Shown here one piece after another: positions 41,909 through 51,276 of a stretch of 64,000 nucleotides of DNA; positions within the stretch are counted from its first letter, which is position 1; each line of letters starts with the position of its first letter. The stretch comes from Streptomyces sp. NBC_00247 (lineage in GTDB: Bacteria > Actinomycetota > Actinomycetes > Streptomycetales > Streptomycetaceae): contig NZ_CP108093.1 in the NCBI RefSeq assembly GCF_036188265.1, positions 7,097,001 to 7,161,000 on the forward strand. The letters run 5' to 3'. The translations under genes and the position numbers were made by a program. The notes beneath the pieces were generated by a model that saw nothing but the letters and a program-made list of their open reading frames with translations, was not told the origin of the DNA and searched no databases.

Positions 41909-44181
41909 CGGAGCGACGGGGGCGAGGGCGGACCATGGCGGAGACCAGGCTGATCCAGGGCCGGTACCAGCTGCTCGATCTGATCGGGCGCGGCGGAATG
42001 GGCGAAGTGTGGCGGGCTCGCGACGAGTCGTTGGGCCGCCAGGTCGCCGTCAAATGCCTCAAGCCCTCCGGCCCCCCGCACGACCGCTCTTTCACCCGTG
42101 TCCTGCGGGAGCGGTTCCGCCGTGAGGCCCGGGTGGCCGCCGCCCTCCAGCACCGAGGCGTCACCGTCGTCCACGACTTCGGAGAACACGAAGGCGTCCT
42201 GTACCTGGTGATGGAACTGCTCGAAGGGCGCAACCTCGGCCAGCTCCTGGAGGACAACGGCAGGCGGGCGCTGCCCGTCGACGACGTGATCGACATCGCC
42301 GAACAGATGGCCGACGCCCTGGGCTACACCCACCGGCAGGGCATCGTGCACCGCGACCTGAAGCCCGCCAACATCATGCGGCTCAGCGACGGCACGGTGA
42401 AGATCTGCGACTTCGGCATCGCGCGCCTCGCCCAGGACATCGGCTTCACCTCCAAGCTGACCGGTACCGGGATCTCGATGGGCACCCCCCACTACATGTC
42501 GCCCGAGCAGATCGGCGGGGTCGGCGTCGACCAGCGCAGCGACCTCTACTCGCTGGGCTGCGTTCTCTACGAAATCGCCACCGGGGTACCGCCGTTCGAC
42601 CTGGACGACGCCTGGGGCATCCTCGTCGCCCACCGGGACACACCGCCCCGTCCACCGCGCACCCACCGCGCCGCGCTCCCCGAGTTCTTCGAGCGGGTCG
42701 TACTCGACCTGCTGGCCAAGTCTCCCGAACAGAGGCCACAGGAAGCGGACTCCGTGCGGCGGCGGATCGTCCTCGCGCGTACCGGAGGCGAGCGGGAGGC
42801 CGGCCCGGGCGGACCCCCGTACCTCCTGCCGGCTTCCCGCCCCGCGCTGTCCCCGTCCGCCGGTCCGGGTGAACTGCCCCTCTGGACCCGGTCGATGACG
42901 ACCGGCCTGCGGGTCGCCGGCACGCGGCACGGAGACGCCGAACCGGTCGACCACGCCGCCGCGCTGACCGGCGCGTGGACGACCGGCGTCCGCCCCCCGG
43001 CGCTGCCGGCCCCGAGCGCTGGTGCAACCTCCGGCGCGCTCCGGTCCCTGGCCGCACGCCACGAGGAGGGCCTCGCCCTCTCCCGTCTCGGGCGCTGGGC
43101 GGAGGCGGGAGAGATCCACCGAGCGGTCGCGACGGAACGCGCCCGGCTGCTGGGGGCCGCCCATTCCGAGGTACTCGCCGGCCGGTACCAGCGAGGTGTC
43201 TGCCTCAGCCGCACCGGGCACGACACCGAGGCGCTGGGAGAGTTCGACCAGGTGGCCGAGGGGCGGGCGAGTGCTCTGGGGCCCGACCACCCCGATACCC
43301 TGGCGGCCCGTCAGGAGACGGCGTACGTCCTCGCACGCCTCGGGCGGCACGCGGAGGCGCACCGGGTGTACGCGGCGGTGCTCACCGCCCGGGAGCGCAC
43401 GGGGGGCCCCGACCACCCGGACACACTGGGCTGCCGCCACGACATGGCGTTCAACCTCGGCCGGCTGGGCCGCACGGACGAGTCGTACCGGATGTCCCGC
43501 GAAGTCGCCGACGCGCGCGCCCGGGTCCTCGGCGCAGGCCACCCCGACACCCTCGCGACCCTCTTCGAAGTGGGGTACGCCCTCGGCCGGGCGGGGCGGT
43601 GGCAGGAGGCCCTGGACACCTACACGCGGGTCGCGCGGGGCCGGGCCCTCGTGCTGGGCGCCACCCACCCGGAGACGCTCTCCACCCGCCAGGAGATCGG
43701 CATCTGCCTCGGCCGCCTCGGACGGGGCACGGAAGCCGCGGAGCTCTACCGCGCCCTCGTGCACGACCGGACCGAAGCGAACGGGCCCGACGATGCGGAG
43801 ACGCTCCGGGCCCGGCACGGTCTGGGCGTCAGCCTCGGACGCCTGGGCCAGTGGGAAGGGGCGCTGGCCGAGGCGCGTGCGGTCTGCGCCGCACGAGAAC
43901 GCACTCTGGGCCCCGGCCATCCCGACACCCTCGTGAGCTGTCGCGAGATCGCCGTCTCGCTCGGATGGCTCGGCCGCTGGGCGGAAGCGCTCGTCCTCTA
44001 CCGGCGGGTCGCCGAGGCCCGTACCCGGGTGCTCGGCGTCGGCCACCCCGACGCGGTGGCGAGCCGCGACGACGAGGCGCGCTGCCTCCAACAGCTGGGC
44101 CACTCAGCCGCTTTCACGGAAGCGCCACAGCCCTCGGTGCCGCCCGCGCCGCCCCGACCGGGAGCGTCGCCCCACCGCTGA
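41905..44181 (+). CDS. Ser/Thr protein kinase with eight C-terminal TPR repeats
   Basis: Hanks-type kinase of 758 aa without a membrane segment. The kinase domain spans about 19-285: glycine loop IGRGGMGEVW, catalytic Lys50 (VAVKCLK), HRDLKPANIM with Asp151, DFGIAR with Asp169, and the SPEQ block. A Pro/Ala-rich linker (about 290-375) leads to eight 42-residue kinesin-light-chain-type TPR repeats (about 385-730), each with a GxxHPDTL-like element (LGAAHSEVL, LGPDHPDTL, GGPDHPDTL, LGAGHPDTL, LGATHPETL, NGPDDAETL, LGPGHPDTL, LGVGHPDAV). The GTG at 41905 has GGGAGGG upstream and overlaps the MpaB stop; ATG 41935 is the alternative. The TPR part presumably recruits substrates. Confidence 0.92.
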   Translation: MTERRGRGRTMAETRLIQGRYQLLDLIGRGGMGEVWRARDESLGRQVAVKCLKPSGPPHDRSFTRVLRERFRREARVAAALQHRGVTVVHDFGEHEGVLYLVMELLEGRNLGQLLEDNGRRALPVDDVIDIAEQMADALGYTHRQGIVHRDLKPANIMRLSDGTVKICDFGIARLAQDIGFTSKLTGTGISMGTPHYMSPEQIGGVGVDQRSDLYSLGCVLYEIATGVPPFDLDDAWGILVAHRDTPPRPPRTHRAALPEFFERVVLDLLAKSPEQRPQEADSVRRRIVLARTGGEREAGPGGPPYLLPASRPALSPSAGPGELPLWTRSMTTGLRVAGTRHGDAEPVDHAAALTGAWTTGVRPPALPAPSAGATSGALRSLAARHEEGLALSRLGRWAEAGEIHRAVATERARLLGAAHSEVLAGRYQRGVCLSRTGHDTEALGEFDQVAEGRASALGPDHPDTLAARQETAYVLARLGRHAEAHRVYAAVLTARERTGGPDHPDTLGCRHDMAFNLGRLGRTDESYRMSREVADARARVLGAGHPDTLATLFEVGYALGRAGRWQEALDTYTRVARGRALVLGATHPETLSTRQEIGICLGRLGRGTEAAELYRALVHDRTEANGPDDAETLRARHGLGVSLGRLGQWEGALAEARAVCAARERTLGPGHPDTLVSCREIAVSLGWLGRWAEALVLYRRVAEARTRVLGVGHPDAVASRDDEARCLQQLGHSAAFTEAPQPSVPPAPPRPGASPHR

Positions 44182-44414
44182 GCTTCGTCCCACAGTCGAG
44201 CTCCGTCCCGCCGTTGGGCGCCGGGCCCTCGCCGAGCGCTACGGCCGCACGGGAGGGAAGTCCGTACCGCGCGGAATCGGCCCGTCCCCGTGGTGCGGGT
44301 GAGAAACGGAGCACCTCCCCGGTCGCCGCACGTCACACCCGCGCGTTCCTTCCCCTCCCGGCACGGCCGGATCGCGTCCTACCGCACCTGACGACCCGTC
44401 CGGACCCTGGATAC

Positions 44415-44846
44415 ATGGGGGATACCGGAAATACCGCGCCAGGACCGGACAGTGCCGACCACATCTACCAGGCTCTCCTCGAAGGTGCCATCGCCCCGCG
44501 CCCGCCCCATCCGCCCGACTGCCCCTTCTGCGATCTCCGCCAGGACCGCTACCTCACCCACTACGCCGACCACTGGGTCCTCCTCGAACCCCGTACGACC
44601 GTCGCCGCCCACACGGTCCCCCCGCACGACCGCTGGATCATCACTCCGGACGGCAGAGCCATGAACCTCTGGGACTCCGAACCCCTCCCGGGTACCCGCT
44701 GCCGCATCCCGCACCGCCTCGTCTGCCCGTATCTGCGACCGGGGGACTTCGGGGTGTGGATCACTCTCCTGCGACAGGAGAACGGGCGCAGACGGGGCCG
44801 GCTCTTCGACCTTCCCGAGGACGGGCCTTCGCCGGTCGATCACTGA
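44415..44846 (+). CDS. DUF6083 domain-containing protein
   Basis: A 143-aa soluble protein resembling the streptomycete DUF6083 family. It has CPFCDLRQDRYLTHYADHWV with a CxxC pair (about residues 36-39), AHTVPPHDRWIITPDGRAMN, LWDSEPLPGTRCRIPHRLVC and a late Cys, consistent with a small zinc-binding fold. The ATG is preceded by TGGATAC, and no strong Shine-Dalgarno sequence is visible. It ends four bases from the convergent BKACE gene. Function unknown. Confidence 0.75.
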   Translation: MGDTGNTAPGPDSADHIYQALLEGAIAPRPPHPPDCPFCDLRQDRYLTHYADHWVLLEPRTTVAAHTVPPHDRWIITPDGRAMNLWDSEPLPGTRCRIPHRLVCPYLRPGDFGVWITLLRQENGRRRGRLFDLPEDGPSPVDH

Positions 44847-44850
44847 CGGC

Positions 44851-45564
44851 CTACCGGGTGAGGGCGCGTGCGGCCCGGACGAGGTCGGCGTTGCTGCCGG
44901 CGGGCGTCCCGTCCGGCAGCCGCAGCACGTCTTCGAGGCCGATCCGCATGTCCAGCCCGAGGGAAGCCGCCAACCCCAGGACGGCCCAGGCGGCGTCGTC
45001 CTCGCCGTGGAGGAGGACCGCCGACTCCGTGGCGGCGCCTAGTTCTCCCAGAAGCCCGGCCGCCGCGTGGACCGCGGTCCGCGGATCGACGTCCGTGATC
45101 TCGGCCAGGACGCGCAACACACGGTGGCGGTCCGGCCATTGGAGGAAGCGCTCTGCCGCGTACGTCCCCGAGAAGATGCCCGCCTCGACGCCGATGCCCC
45201 GGTCCAGCAGGGCGGCGGCGACCGTGGCCGCGCCGTCCTCGTGCCAGTTCACGGAAGCGTGATCGGGCAGCACCGTCCAGGAACGGACCTGCGCGGCACG
45301 CTCCGTGGGGTCCGGCGCCGTCCAGGCTCCCGTCGTCACGCCGACGCGGACCCCGGGAGCGGCAGCCCGCACGGCGGTGACGGCCGCGGCGACGGCGGCG
45401 GGATCCAAGGTGTCCTCGCCGTCACGGTTCTTGGGATGGAGGTGGATGTCGCGGGCGCCGGCCGCGACGGACGCGCGGGCCGACGTGGCCAACTCCGCAG
45501 GAGTCACGGGGAGATGAGCGCATTCGGCGCGGACGCGGGCACCGTTCAGACAGACTTGCAGCAT
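44851..45564 (-). CDS. BKACE family (3-keto-5-aminohexanoate cleavage-type) enzyme
   Basis: Predicted zinc-dependent TIM-barrel enzyme of the BKACE/DUF849 family, which condenses beta-keto acids with acetyl-CoA. The 237-aa protein is shorter than the usual 270-300 aa. Seen are the metal-binding DIHLHPKNRDGEDTL (His-x-His, about residues 39-53), VGVTTGAWTAPDPTER, the segment HASVNWHEDGAATVAAALLD, GVEAGIFS (a Glu ligand or catalytic Glu), VLLHGEDDAAWAVLGLAASL, and the C-terminal RIGLEDVLRLPDGTPAGSNA. The start is ATG 45564. Exact beta-keto acid unknown. No lysine-fermentation partners are adjacent, so the classical role is unlikely. Confidence 0.82.
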   Translation of the reverse strand: MLQVCLNGARVRAECAHLPVTPAELATSARASVAAGARDIHLHPKNRDGEDTLDPAAVAAAVTAVRAAAPGVRVGVTTGAWTAPDPTERAAQVRSWTVLPDHASVNWHEDGAATVAAALLDRGIGVEAGIFSGTYAAERFLQWPDRHRVLRVLAEITDVDPRTAVHAAAGLLGELGAATESAVLLHGEDDAAWAVLGLAASLGLDMRIGLEDVLRLPDGTPAGSNADLVRAARALTR

Positions 45565-45964
45565 GGGCCTGATCCTCGCACGCGAGCCCGGCCGGGGGCC
45601 GGTGTGCGGAAACGCGGTCGTGGGTTCCGCCGCAACGACCGGCTCCCGGGGAGTCCGGGTCGCCGGAGGAGGCTACGGGGCGCACCGCCACTCCCGCGGC
45701 CGGCGGCCGTGCCCCCACGCGCCTCTCGTCCACGTCGAGGCCGTAGTCCCGGACGAGTTCGGTCAGGCCGCCCCGGTACCCCCTGCCGCCCACCACGACA
45801 TCCCCGTCACCGCCGGTACGGCGCCGGAAGGAGCCGAGGACCAGGGCGGTCTCCTTGGGGCGGCCGTCGGAGACCCCCAGGGTGCCCAACTATCCCCTGG
45901 GGCCCGGAAGCCCCGCCGGCGCCCACCTCTGGCAGGACGCGGCCGTCACGTGTTACCAAGGCGG
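45565..45964. other. 400-bp divergent intergenic region
   Basis: No gene is supported. A minus-strand frame from 45889 (beginning MGTLGVSDGRPKETALVLGS) runs into the BKACE antisense frame; it has no recognisable motif and no ribosome binding site. The flavoenzyme's promoter is probably at the right end, where TTACCAA precedes the ATG by a few bases. Confidence 0.35.
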
Positions 45965-47530
45965 ATGACCGTACCCGGAAGCACGCTCCAGCAGAGCTAT
46001 GACGCCGTGATCGTGGGCGGCGGACACAACGGGCTGGTGGCAGCCGCGTATCTCGCCCGGGCCGGGCAGTCCGTCCTCGTGCTGGAGCGGCTGGGGGCGA
46101 CCGGTGGCGCGGCCGTCTCCACCCGCCCGTTCGCGGGCGTCGACGCCAGGCTCTCCCGATACTCCTACCTGGTCTCCCTGCTGCCGGACAGGGTGGTCCG
46201 CGACCTCGGGCTGCGCTTCACCACGCGCAGGCGCACGGTCTCCTCGTACACCCCGGCCGTGCGCGGCGGGGCGGCCACCGGCCTGCTCGTCGGCGACGGC
46301 CGCACCCGGGAGAGCTTCGCCGCTCTCACCGGCGGGGACCGTGAGTACGACGCCTGGCGGCGGTTCTACGGCATGACACGCCGAGTGGCCGAACGCGTCT
46401 TCCCGACCCTCACCGAACCCCTCCCCGAACGGGACGAGTTGCGGGCCCGCGTCGGCGACGAGACCGCGTGGCGGACTCTCTTCGAGGAACCGCTCGGCGT
46501 CGCCGTGGAGGAGCGGTTCGCCGACGATCTGGTGCGCGGGGTCGTCCTGACCGACGCGCTGATCGGGACCTTCGCCGACGCCCACGACCCGGAGCTGCGC
46601 CAGAACCGCTGCTTCCTCTACCACGTCATCGGCAACGGCACGGGCGACTGGGACGTCCCCGTCGGCGGCATGGGCGCCCTCACCGACGCCCTCGCCGGAG
46701 CGGCGCGTTCCGCCGGTGCCGAGATCCGCACCCGGCACGAGGCGGTGCGGATCGAGACGGACGGCACCCGCGCGGAGGTCACCGCCCGCGACGACCGCGG
46801 CGAGTACACCGTCGCCGCCCGCCGTGTCCTGGTCAACGCCTCACCCACGGCGCTCGCCGCGCTCACCGGGGAGGCGGGCGAACCGTCCGCCCTGCCCGAG
46901 GGCTCCCAGCTCAAGGTGAACATGGTGCTCACCCGGCTGCCCCGGCTGCGCGACCGGTCCGTCGACCCCCGCGCGGCCTTCGGCGGTACGTTCCACATCG
47001 CCGAGGGGTACGAAGCGCTGGGCGCCGCCCACCGCGAGGCGGCGGAAGGACGGTTGCCGAGCGCGCCGCCGTCCGAGATCTACTGCCACTCCCTGACCGA
47101 TCCGTCGATCCTCGGCCCCGGACTCGCGGAACGCGGGTACCAGACCCTCACCCTCTTCGGACTGCACACCCCGGCCCGGCTGTTCGCCGCCGACAACGCG
47201 GGCACCCGCGACGCTCTCCTCGCCGCCACCCTGGCGCAACTCGACGCCCACCTGGAAGAGCCGATCGCCCACTGCCTCGCCCGCGACGAGAACGGCGCCC
47301 CCTGCGTCGAGGTGAAGACCCCGCTCGACCTGGAGCGGGAGCTCGGCCTGCCCGGCGGTCACATCTTCCACCGGGACCTCTCCTTCCCCTACGCCACCGA
47401 GCGCACCGGCCGCTGGGGCGTGGAGACCGCGCACGACAACGTCCTGCTGTGCGGCGCGGGGGCGGTGCGCGGCGGGGGAGTCAGCGGGGTCCCGGGCCAC
47501 AACGCGGCGATGGCCGCGCTGGGGCGCTGA
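45965..47530 (+). CDS. NAD(P)/FAD-dependent oxidoreductase (phytoene-desaturase-like)
   Basis: Flavoprotein amine-oxidase/phytoene-desaturase superfamily member, 521 aa. The dinucleotide-binding motif is AVIVGGGHNGLVAAAYLARAG (residues about 14-34, Gly-x-Gly-x-x-Gly), followed by LVLERLGATGGAAVSTRPF. The C-terminal FAD-contact motif is LLCGAGAVRGGGVSGVPGHN. This is the carotenoid/retinol-saturase-like branch commonly annotated as phytoene dehydrogenase-related, but no carotenoid genes are nearby, so I do not assign a reaction. ATG 45965 has a TACCAA box immediately upstream, possibly leaderless. It converges with the serine hydrolase gene. Confidence 0.85.
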   Translation: MTVPGSTLQQSYDAVIVGGGHNGLVAAAYLARAGQSVLVLERLGATGGAAVSTRPFAGVDARLSRYSYLVSLLPDRVVRDLGLRFTTRRRTVSSYTPAVRGGAATGLLVGDGRTRESFAALTGGDREYDAWRRFYGMTRRVAERVFPTLTEPLPERDELRARVGDETAWRTLFEEPLGVAVEERFADDLVRGVVLTDALIGTFADAHDPELRQNRCFLYHVIGNGTGDWDVPVGGMGALTDALAGAARSAGAEIRTRHEAVRIETDGTRAEVTARDDRGEYTVAARRVLVNASPTALAALTGEAGEPSALPEGSQLKVNMVLTRLPRLRDRSVDPRAAFGGTFHIAEGYEALGAAHREAAEGRLPSAPPSEIYCHSLTDPSILGPGLAERGYQTLTLFGLHTPARLFAADNAGTRDALLAATLAQLDAHLEEPIAHCLARDENGAPCVEVKTPLDLERELGLPGGHIFHRDLSFPYATERTGRWGVETAHDNVLLCGAGAVRGGGVSGVPGHNAAMAALGR

Positions 47531-47580
47531 CGGGGACCACCGGGGTACCGCCCACCGCGCACGCGCACCCGAGGAGCGGC

Positions 47581-49443
47581 TCAGTCGGCCGAAGGGGCCC
47601 AGCCGACCGCCGTGACGCGGGCCGCGTCGGCCGAGCGGGCCTCGTCGAAGAGCACCCGGCCGCCGTCCGTCACTCTGATGGCGTCGGCGTAGACCCCACG
47701 TCCCACGTACAGCTTGTCCGTCGCGTAGCGCCAGCGCAGCACGATCTCCTGGCCGTGCCAGGCGCCCAGTTCCGCGTCCACGGTGTGCCAGACCCGCCCG
47801 GACCAGCCGGACACGGCTCCCGTCGGATGCGCGGTCGCCGTGCCGTGCGCTCCGGCACCGGCGGGCACGGTGGTGAACGGAACCGGCTGCCAGCCGGTAC
47901 CCGCGTCGGTGGACACCTCCAGGTACAGGGCGTCCGAATCCGGCTCGGTGTCCCACCAGAGGGCGCACTCCAGCCGGGCCCGGTCGGAGCCCGGGCGCAG
48001 CGCGGGCAGCGTCAGCAGGGCGCTGGAAGCGCTCGCCATTCCGGAGAACCACGCGGTGCGTCCACGCGCCGGGCGGACCGCGACGGCACGTGCCATCCGG
48101 TCGGCGGTGGCGACGCGCGGCGCACTGCCCGAGCGCCAATTGCGCACCGGATGGACCGAGTTGCCGAGCACGATCAGGAAGGAGTCGGTCGTCGGGTCGA
48201 TCACCAGGCTGGTGCCGGTGAACCCGGTGTGGCCGGCCGTGCGGGGGGTGGCCATCGCACCCATGTACCAGTGCTGGTGGAGCTCGAACCCCAGCCCGTG
48301 CGCGTCGCCGGGGAACGCGGTGTTGAAGTCGGTGAACATCAGCTCGACGGACTCCTCGGACAGGATGCGGGCGCGCCCGTAGCTCCCGCCGTTGAGCAGC
48401 GTACGGGCGAGGATCGCCAGGTCCCAGGCGCGGGAGAAGACCCCGGCGTGCCCGGCGACCCCGCCGAGCGAGAACGCGTTCTCGTCGTGCACCTCCCCCC
48501 GGACGAGCCCCCGGTCCAGTCCGGACCACGGCAGCCGGGCGTCCTCGGTGGCCGCGATGTCCGGCAGCCAGGACGCGGGCGGGTTGTAGCGGGTGCGCCG
48601 CATCCCGAGTGGCTCGGTGATCTCGTCCCGGAGCAGGACGTCGAGCGTCCGGCCGGTGATCCTCTCCAGGATCAGCTGGAGCGAGATCAGATTGAGGTCG
48701 GAGTAGAGGTACGCCGTCCCCGGAGCGGCGACGAGGGTCTCGTCCCAGACGAGCTGGAGCTTTCCCTCCCGGGTCGGCGCCTTGTAGAGGGGGATCCACG
48801 CCCGGAAACCTGATGTGTGGGTCAGGAGTTGACGTACCGTCACCTCACCTTTGCCGCCGCCGGCGAACTCGGGGAGGTACGAGGCGACCGTGGCCTCCAG
48901 CGTGAGCCGGCCCCGTTCGATCTGCTGCACCGCCAGGATCGAGGTGAACAGCTTGGACACGGAGGCCAGGTCGAAGACGGTGTCCTCGGTCATCGGTACC
49001 TGCTGGTCGGCGGGGAACTCCACGCCCGTGTCGGTCTTCTCGTCGTACGACGAGTAGCGGACCGCCATCCCGATCGGCCGGTGCAGTGCGACCGTGCCGC
49101 CGCGTGCCGCGAGCAGGACCGCCCCGGCGTACCAGGGGTGTCTGGGGGAGTCCTCCAGGTAGGAGCCGGCCACCTCGACGAGTTCGCTCAGCCGTTCCTC
49201 GATCAGTCCGGCCCGTCCGGCGGAGCCGTGCCGCAGGGTGGGCCGCTTCGTCGCTGCCGTCATGCCCGTTCCCCCTCCCGTGCTCGAAGCCGTCGCCGTC
49301 CCGGAGGCTTCCGTGCCGCGCTCCGCGCCCGCCGCCACACCCGCCAGGGGGAGCGGCGCCAGGGCGAGAGCCCCGCCGAGCGCGAGTATGCCGCCACCCA
49401 GCCTCCGCCGGCCGATTCCGAAACCCCTCGTGTCCCCGGTCAT
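47581..49443 (-). CDS. Secreted serine hydrolase (beta-lactamase family) with C-terminal beta domain
   Basis: Penicillin-binding-protein-like serine hydrolase, 620 aa. The N terminus has RRR followed by LGGGILALGGALALAPLPLA, a Tat/lipid-like export signal (about residues 11-40). The class C beta-lactamase-fold domain (about 85-430) has nucleophile motif S161-V-S-K164, a YSD box in AYLYSDLNLISLQL and HTGFTG. A C-terminal module (about 440-620) contains galactose-binding-like or immune-inhibitor-like strands (YLEVSTDAGTGWQPVPFTTV). Possible roles are esterase, peptidase or cell-wall hydrolase. ATG 49443 has GAGAGGGG upstream; ATG 49464 is an alternative. Confidence 0.85.
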   Translation of the reverse strand: MTGDTRGFGIGRRRLGGGILALGGALALAPLPLAGVAAGAERGTEASGTATASSTGGGTGMTAATKRPTLRHGSAGRAGLIEERLSELVEVAGSYLEDSPRHPWYAGAVLLAARGGTVALHRPIGMAVRYSSYDEKTDTGVEFPADQQVPMTEDTVFDLASVSKLFTSILAVQQIERGRLTLEATVASYLPEFAGGGKGEVTVRQLLTHTSGFRAWIPLYKAPTREGKLQLVWDETLVAAPGTAYLYSDLNLISLQLILERITGRTLDVLLRDEITEPLGMRRTRYNPPASWLPDIAATEDARLPWSGLDRGLVRGEVHDENAFSLGGVAGHAGVFSRAWDLAILARTLLNGGSYGRARILSEESVELMFTDFNTAFPGDAHGLGFELHQHWYMGAMATPRTAGHTGFTGTSLVIDPTTDSFLIVLGNSVHPVRNWRSGSAPRVATADRMARAVAVRPARGRTAWFSGMASASSALLTLPALRPGSDRARLECALWWDTEPDSDALYLEVSTDAGTGWQPVPFTTVPAGAGAHGTATAHPTGAVSGWSGRVWHTVDAELGAWHGQEIVLRWRYATDKLYVGRGVYADAIRVTDGGRVLFDEARSADAARVTAVGWAPSAD

Positions 49444-49578
49444 CCGTGACCCCTCTCGGTCCATGTCGCCACGCGCGTGAAAGTAACTTCCGAAAATGCG
49501 TCCGATCGTGAAACTTGTTGCCGAAGGAGAGGGTACTGTCGCCGCCGCTGATCCGTACCGGGTTGCGCGCGGCAGTAA

Positions 49579-49592
49579 TTGACGTGCCGTCA
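49579..49592. promoter_or_regulatory. 14-nt dyad shared with the amidase upstream region
   Basis: TTGACGTGCCGTCA contains the inverted repeat TGACG-TGC-CGTCA. The identical 14-mer occurs at 60364-60377. Here it is between the divergent serine hydrolase and acyl-CoA ligase genes, 136 bases upstream of the former. An operator or -35 element is possible. Confidence 0.4.
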
Positions 49593-49637
49593 GAAAAGAG
49601 GCCGGGTGGACGCCCGGACCCGGTGTCCGCGCCACCC

Positions 49638-49666
49638 TTGACCGGCGGCCCCCGCCCGCACAGGAT
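49638..49666 (+). promoter_or_regulatory. Strong candidate promoter of the acyl-CoA ligase gene (leaderless)
   Basis: TTGACC (49638-49643), a 17-base spacer, and CAGGAT (49661-49666), followed seven bases later by the ATG at 49674. Spacing and hexamers fit a principal (HrdB-type) promoter. The transcript would start at the start codon. Confidence 0.65.
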
Positions 49667-49673
49667 CTCGGCC

Positions 49674-51200
49674 ATGACAGGTGTACGAAGCAGCACGGTC
49701 GACGGCGTACTGACCCGCAGCGCCCGGCGCGCCCCCGGCCGCACCGCGATCCGGTACGCGGACCGGTCCTGGACCTACGCCGCACTGGACACCGCCGTCA
49801 CGACCGCCGCCGCCGTCCTGACCGAGGAGCACGGGCTGCGGTTCGGGGACAGGGTCGCGACCTACGCCCACAACTCCGACGTCTACCTGATCGCCTACCT
49901 CGCCTGCGCCCGCGCCGGTCTGATTCACGTACCGGTCAATCAGAACCTCACCGGAGCGGACCTGGGCCATGTGCTCGGCCAGTCCGGCAGTTCCCTCGTG
50001 CTCGCCGATCCGGAACTCGCCGAGCGGGTCCCCGCCGGACACGCGGTCCGGGCGCTGCGTGATGCGCCCGGGTCCCTGCTCGAAGGCCTCGCCACGGCCC
50101 GCCCGTTCACCCCGGAGCGCGCCCCCGGCGCCGACGACCTGGTCCAGTTGCTCTACACCTCCGGCACCACCGCGCTGCCGAAGGGCGCGATGATGACGCA
50201 CGGTGCGCTCGTGCACGAGTACGTCAGCGCCGTCACCGCGCTCGGCCTCGACACGGCCGACCGGCCCGTCCACGCGCTGCCCCTCTACCACTCCGCGCAG
50301 ATGCACGTCTTCCTGCTGCCCTACCTCGCGGTCGGCGCGGAGAACACCGTCCTCGACGCTCCCGACCCGGGCCGGATCTTCGGCCTCGTGGAGGCGGGGC
50401 GGGCCGACAGCCTCTTCGCCCCGCCCACCGTCTGGATCTCCCTCGCCAACCACCCGGAGTTCACCACCCGGAACCTGAGCGCCCTGCGCAAAGCGTTCTA
50501 CGGGGCGTCGATCATGCCGGTGCCCGTACTGGAACGGCTGCGCGCCCGGCTGCCCGGCCTCGCCTTCCACAACTGCTTCGGCCAGAGCGAGATCGGGCCG
50601 CTCGCCCTCGTCCTCGGGCCCGACGAGCACGAGGGGCGGATGGACTCCTGCGGCCGGCCCGTCCTCTTCGTCGAGGCGCGCGTGGTGGACGAGGACGGCA
50701 CGGAGGTCCCGGACGGCACCGCCGGAGAAATCGTCTACCGCTCACCGCAGTTGTGCCAGGGGTACTGGGAGCGGCCGGAGGAGACCGAGGAGGCCTTCCG
50801 CGACGGCTGGTTCCACTCCGGCGACCTCGCGGTGCGCGACACGGAGGGCTACTTCACCGTCGTGGACCGGATGAAGGACGTCATCAACTCCGGTGGCGTC
50901 CTCATCGCGTCCCGGCAGGTCGAGGACGCCCTCTACACCCACCCCGAGGTGGCCGAGACCGCAGTCGTCGGACTGCCCGACGAACGCTGGATCGAGGCCG
51001 TCACGGCCGTGGTCGTCCTGCGCGACGGGGTGACCGCCTCCGAGCCGACCGCCGCCCGGCTGATCGCCCACGTCCGTGAGCGGCTGGCTTCCTTCAAGGC
51101 CCCGAAGAGAGTGATCTTCGCGCAGGACCTGCCGCGCAACGCCAGTGGCAAGATCCTCAAGCGCGAGCTCCGCGAGCGGTACGCGAAGGACGCGGTATGA
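49674..51200 (+). CDS. Acyl-CoA synthetase (long-chain fatty-acid-CoA ligase type)
   Basis: ANL-superfamily adenylating enzyme activating a carboxylic acid as the acyl-CoA, 508 aa. The motifs are the phosphate-binding loop LLYTSGTTALPKGAMMTHG (about residues 159-177), A5-like FHNCFGQSEIGP (about 297-308), SGDLAVRDTEGYFTVVDRMK with Arg of the hinge (about 383-402), and the C-terminal catalytic Lys in LPRNASGKILKREL. The substrate chain is not defined by sequence. Its start is at a leaderless promoter. It is divergent from the serine hydrolase, with a shared regulatory region of 230 bases. Confidence 0.9.
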   Translation: MTGVRSSTVDGVLTRSARRAPGRTAIRYADRSWTYAALDTAVTTAAAVLTEEHGLRFGDRVATYAHNSDVYLIAYLACARAGLIHVPVNQNLTGADLGHVLGQSGSSLVLADPELAERVPAGHAVRALRDAPGSLLEGLATARPFTPERAPGADDLVQLLYTSGTTALPKGAMMTHGALVHEYVSAVTALGLDTADRPVHALPLYHSAQMHVFLLPYLAVGAENTVLDAPDPGRIFGLVEAGRADSLFAPPTVWISLANHPEFTTRNLSALRKAFYGASIMPVPVLERLRARLPGLAFHNCFGQSEIGPLALVLGPDEHEGRMDSCGRPVLFVEARVVDEDGTEVPDGTAGEIVYRSPQLCQGYWERPEETEEAFRDGWFHSGDLAVRDTEGYFTVVDRMKDVINSGGVLIASRQVEDALYTHPEVAETAVVGLPDERWIEAVTAVVVLRDGVTASEPTAARLIAHVRERLASFKAPKRVIFAQDLPRNASGKILKRELRERYAKDAV

Positions 51201-51206
51201 GCCCTC

Positions 51207-51243
51207 CGCCCGTCCGGTCCGCCCGTCCGGTCCGCCCGTCCGG
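51207..51243. repeat. Tandem repeat, 13-base unit, about 2.8 copies
   Basis: The unit cgcccgtccggtc occurs at 51207-51219 and 51220-51232, with a partial third copy at 51233-51243. It lies between the acyl-CoA ligase stop and the ACT gene. Confidence 0.7.
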
Positions 51244-51264
51244 GCCTGCCCGACCCGTCGGACC

Positions 51265-51270
51265 TACCAT
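51265..51270 (+). promoter_or_regulatory. Candidate -10 box (TACCAT), leaderless ACT gene
   Basis: TACCAT ends six bases before the ATG at 51277. No Shine-Dalgarno sequence is visible. The -35 element is not clear. Confidence 0.35.
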
Positions 51271-51276
51271 GACCCC

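Noticed and set aside
45422..45889. Minus-strand open frame opposite the flavoenzyme promoter
   Set aside because: No ribosome binding site, no recognisable motif, and it continues as antisense through the BKACE gene.
45565..45900. tRNA-like or riboswitch structures in long intergenic gaps
   Set aside because: No cloverleaf, T-loop or known riboswitch core was found by reading; not supportable without covariance search.
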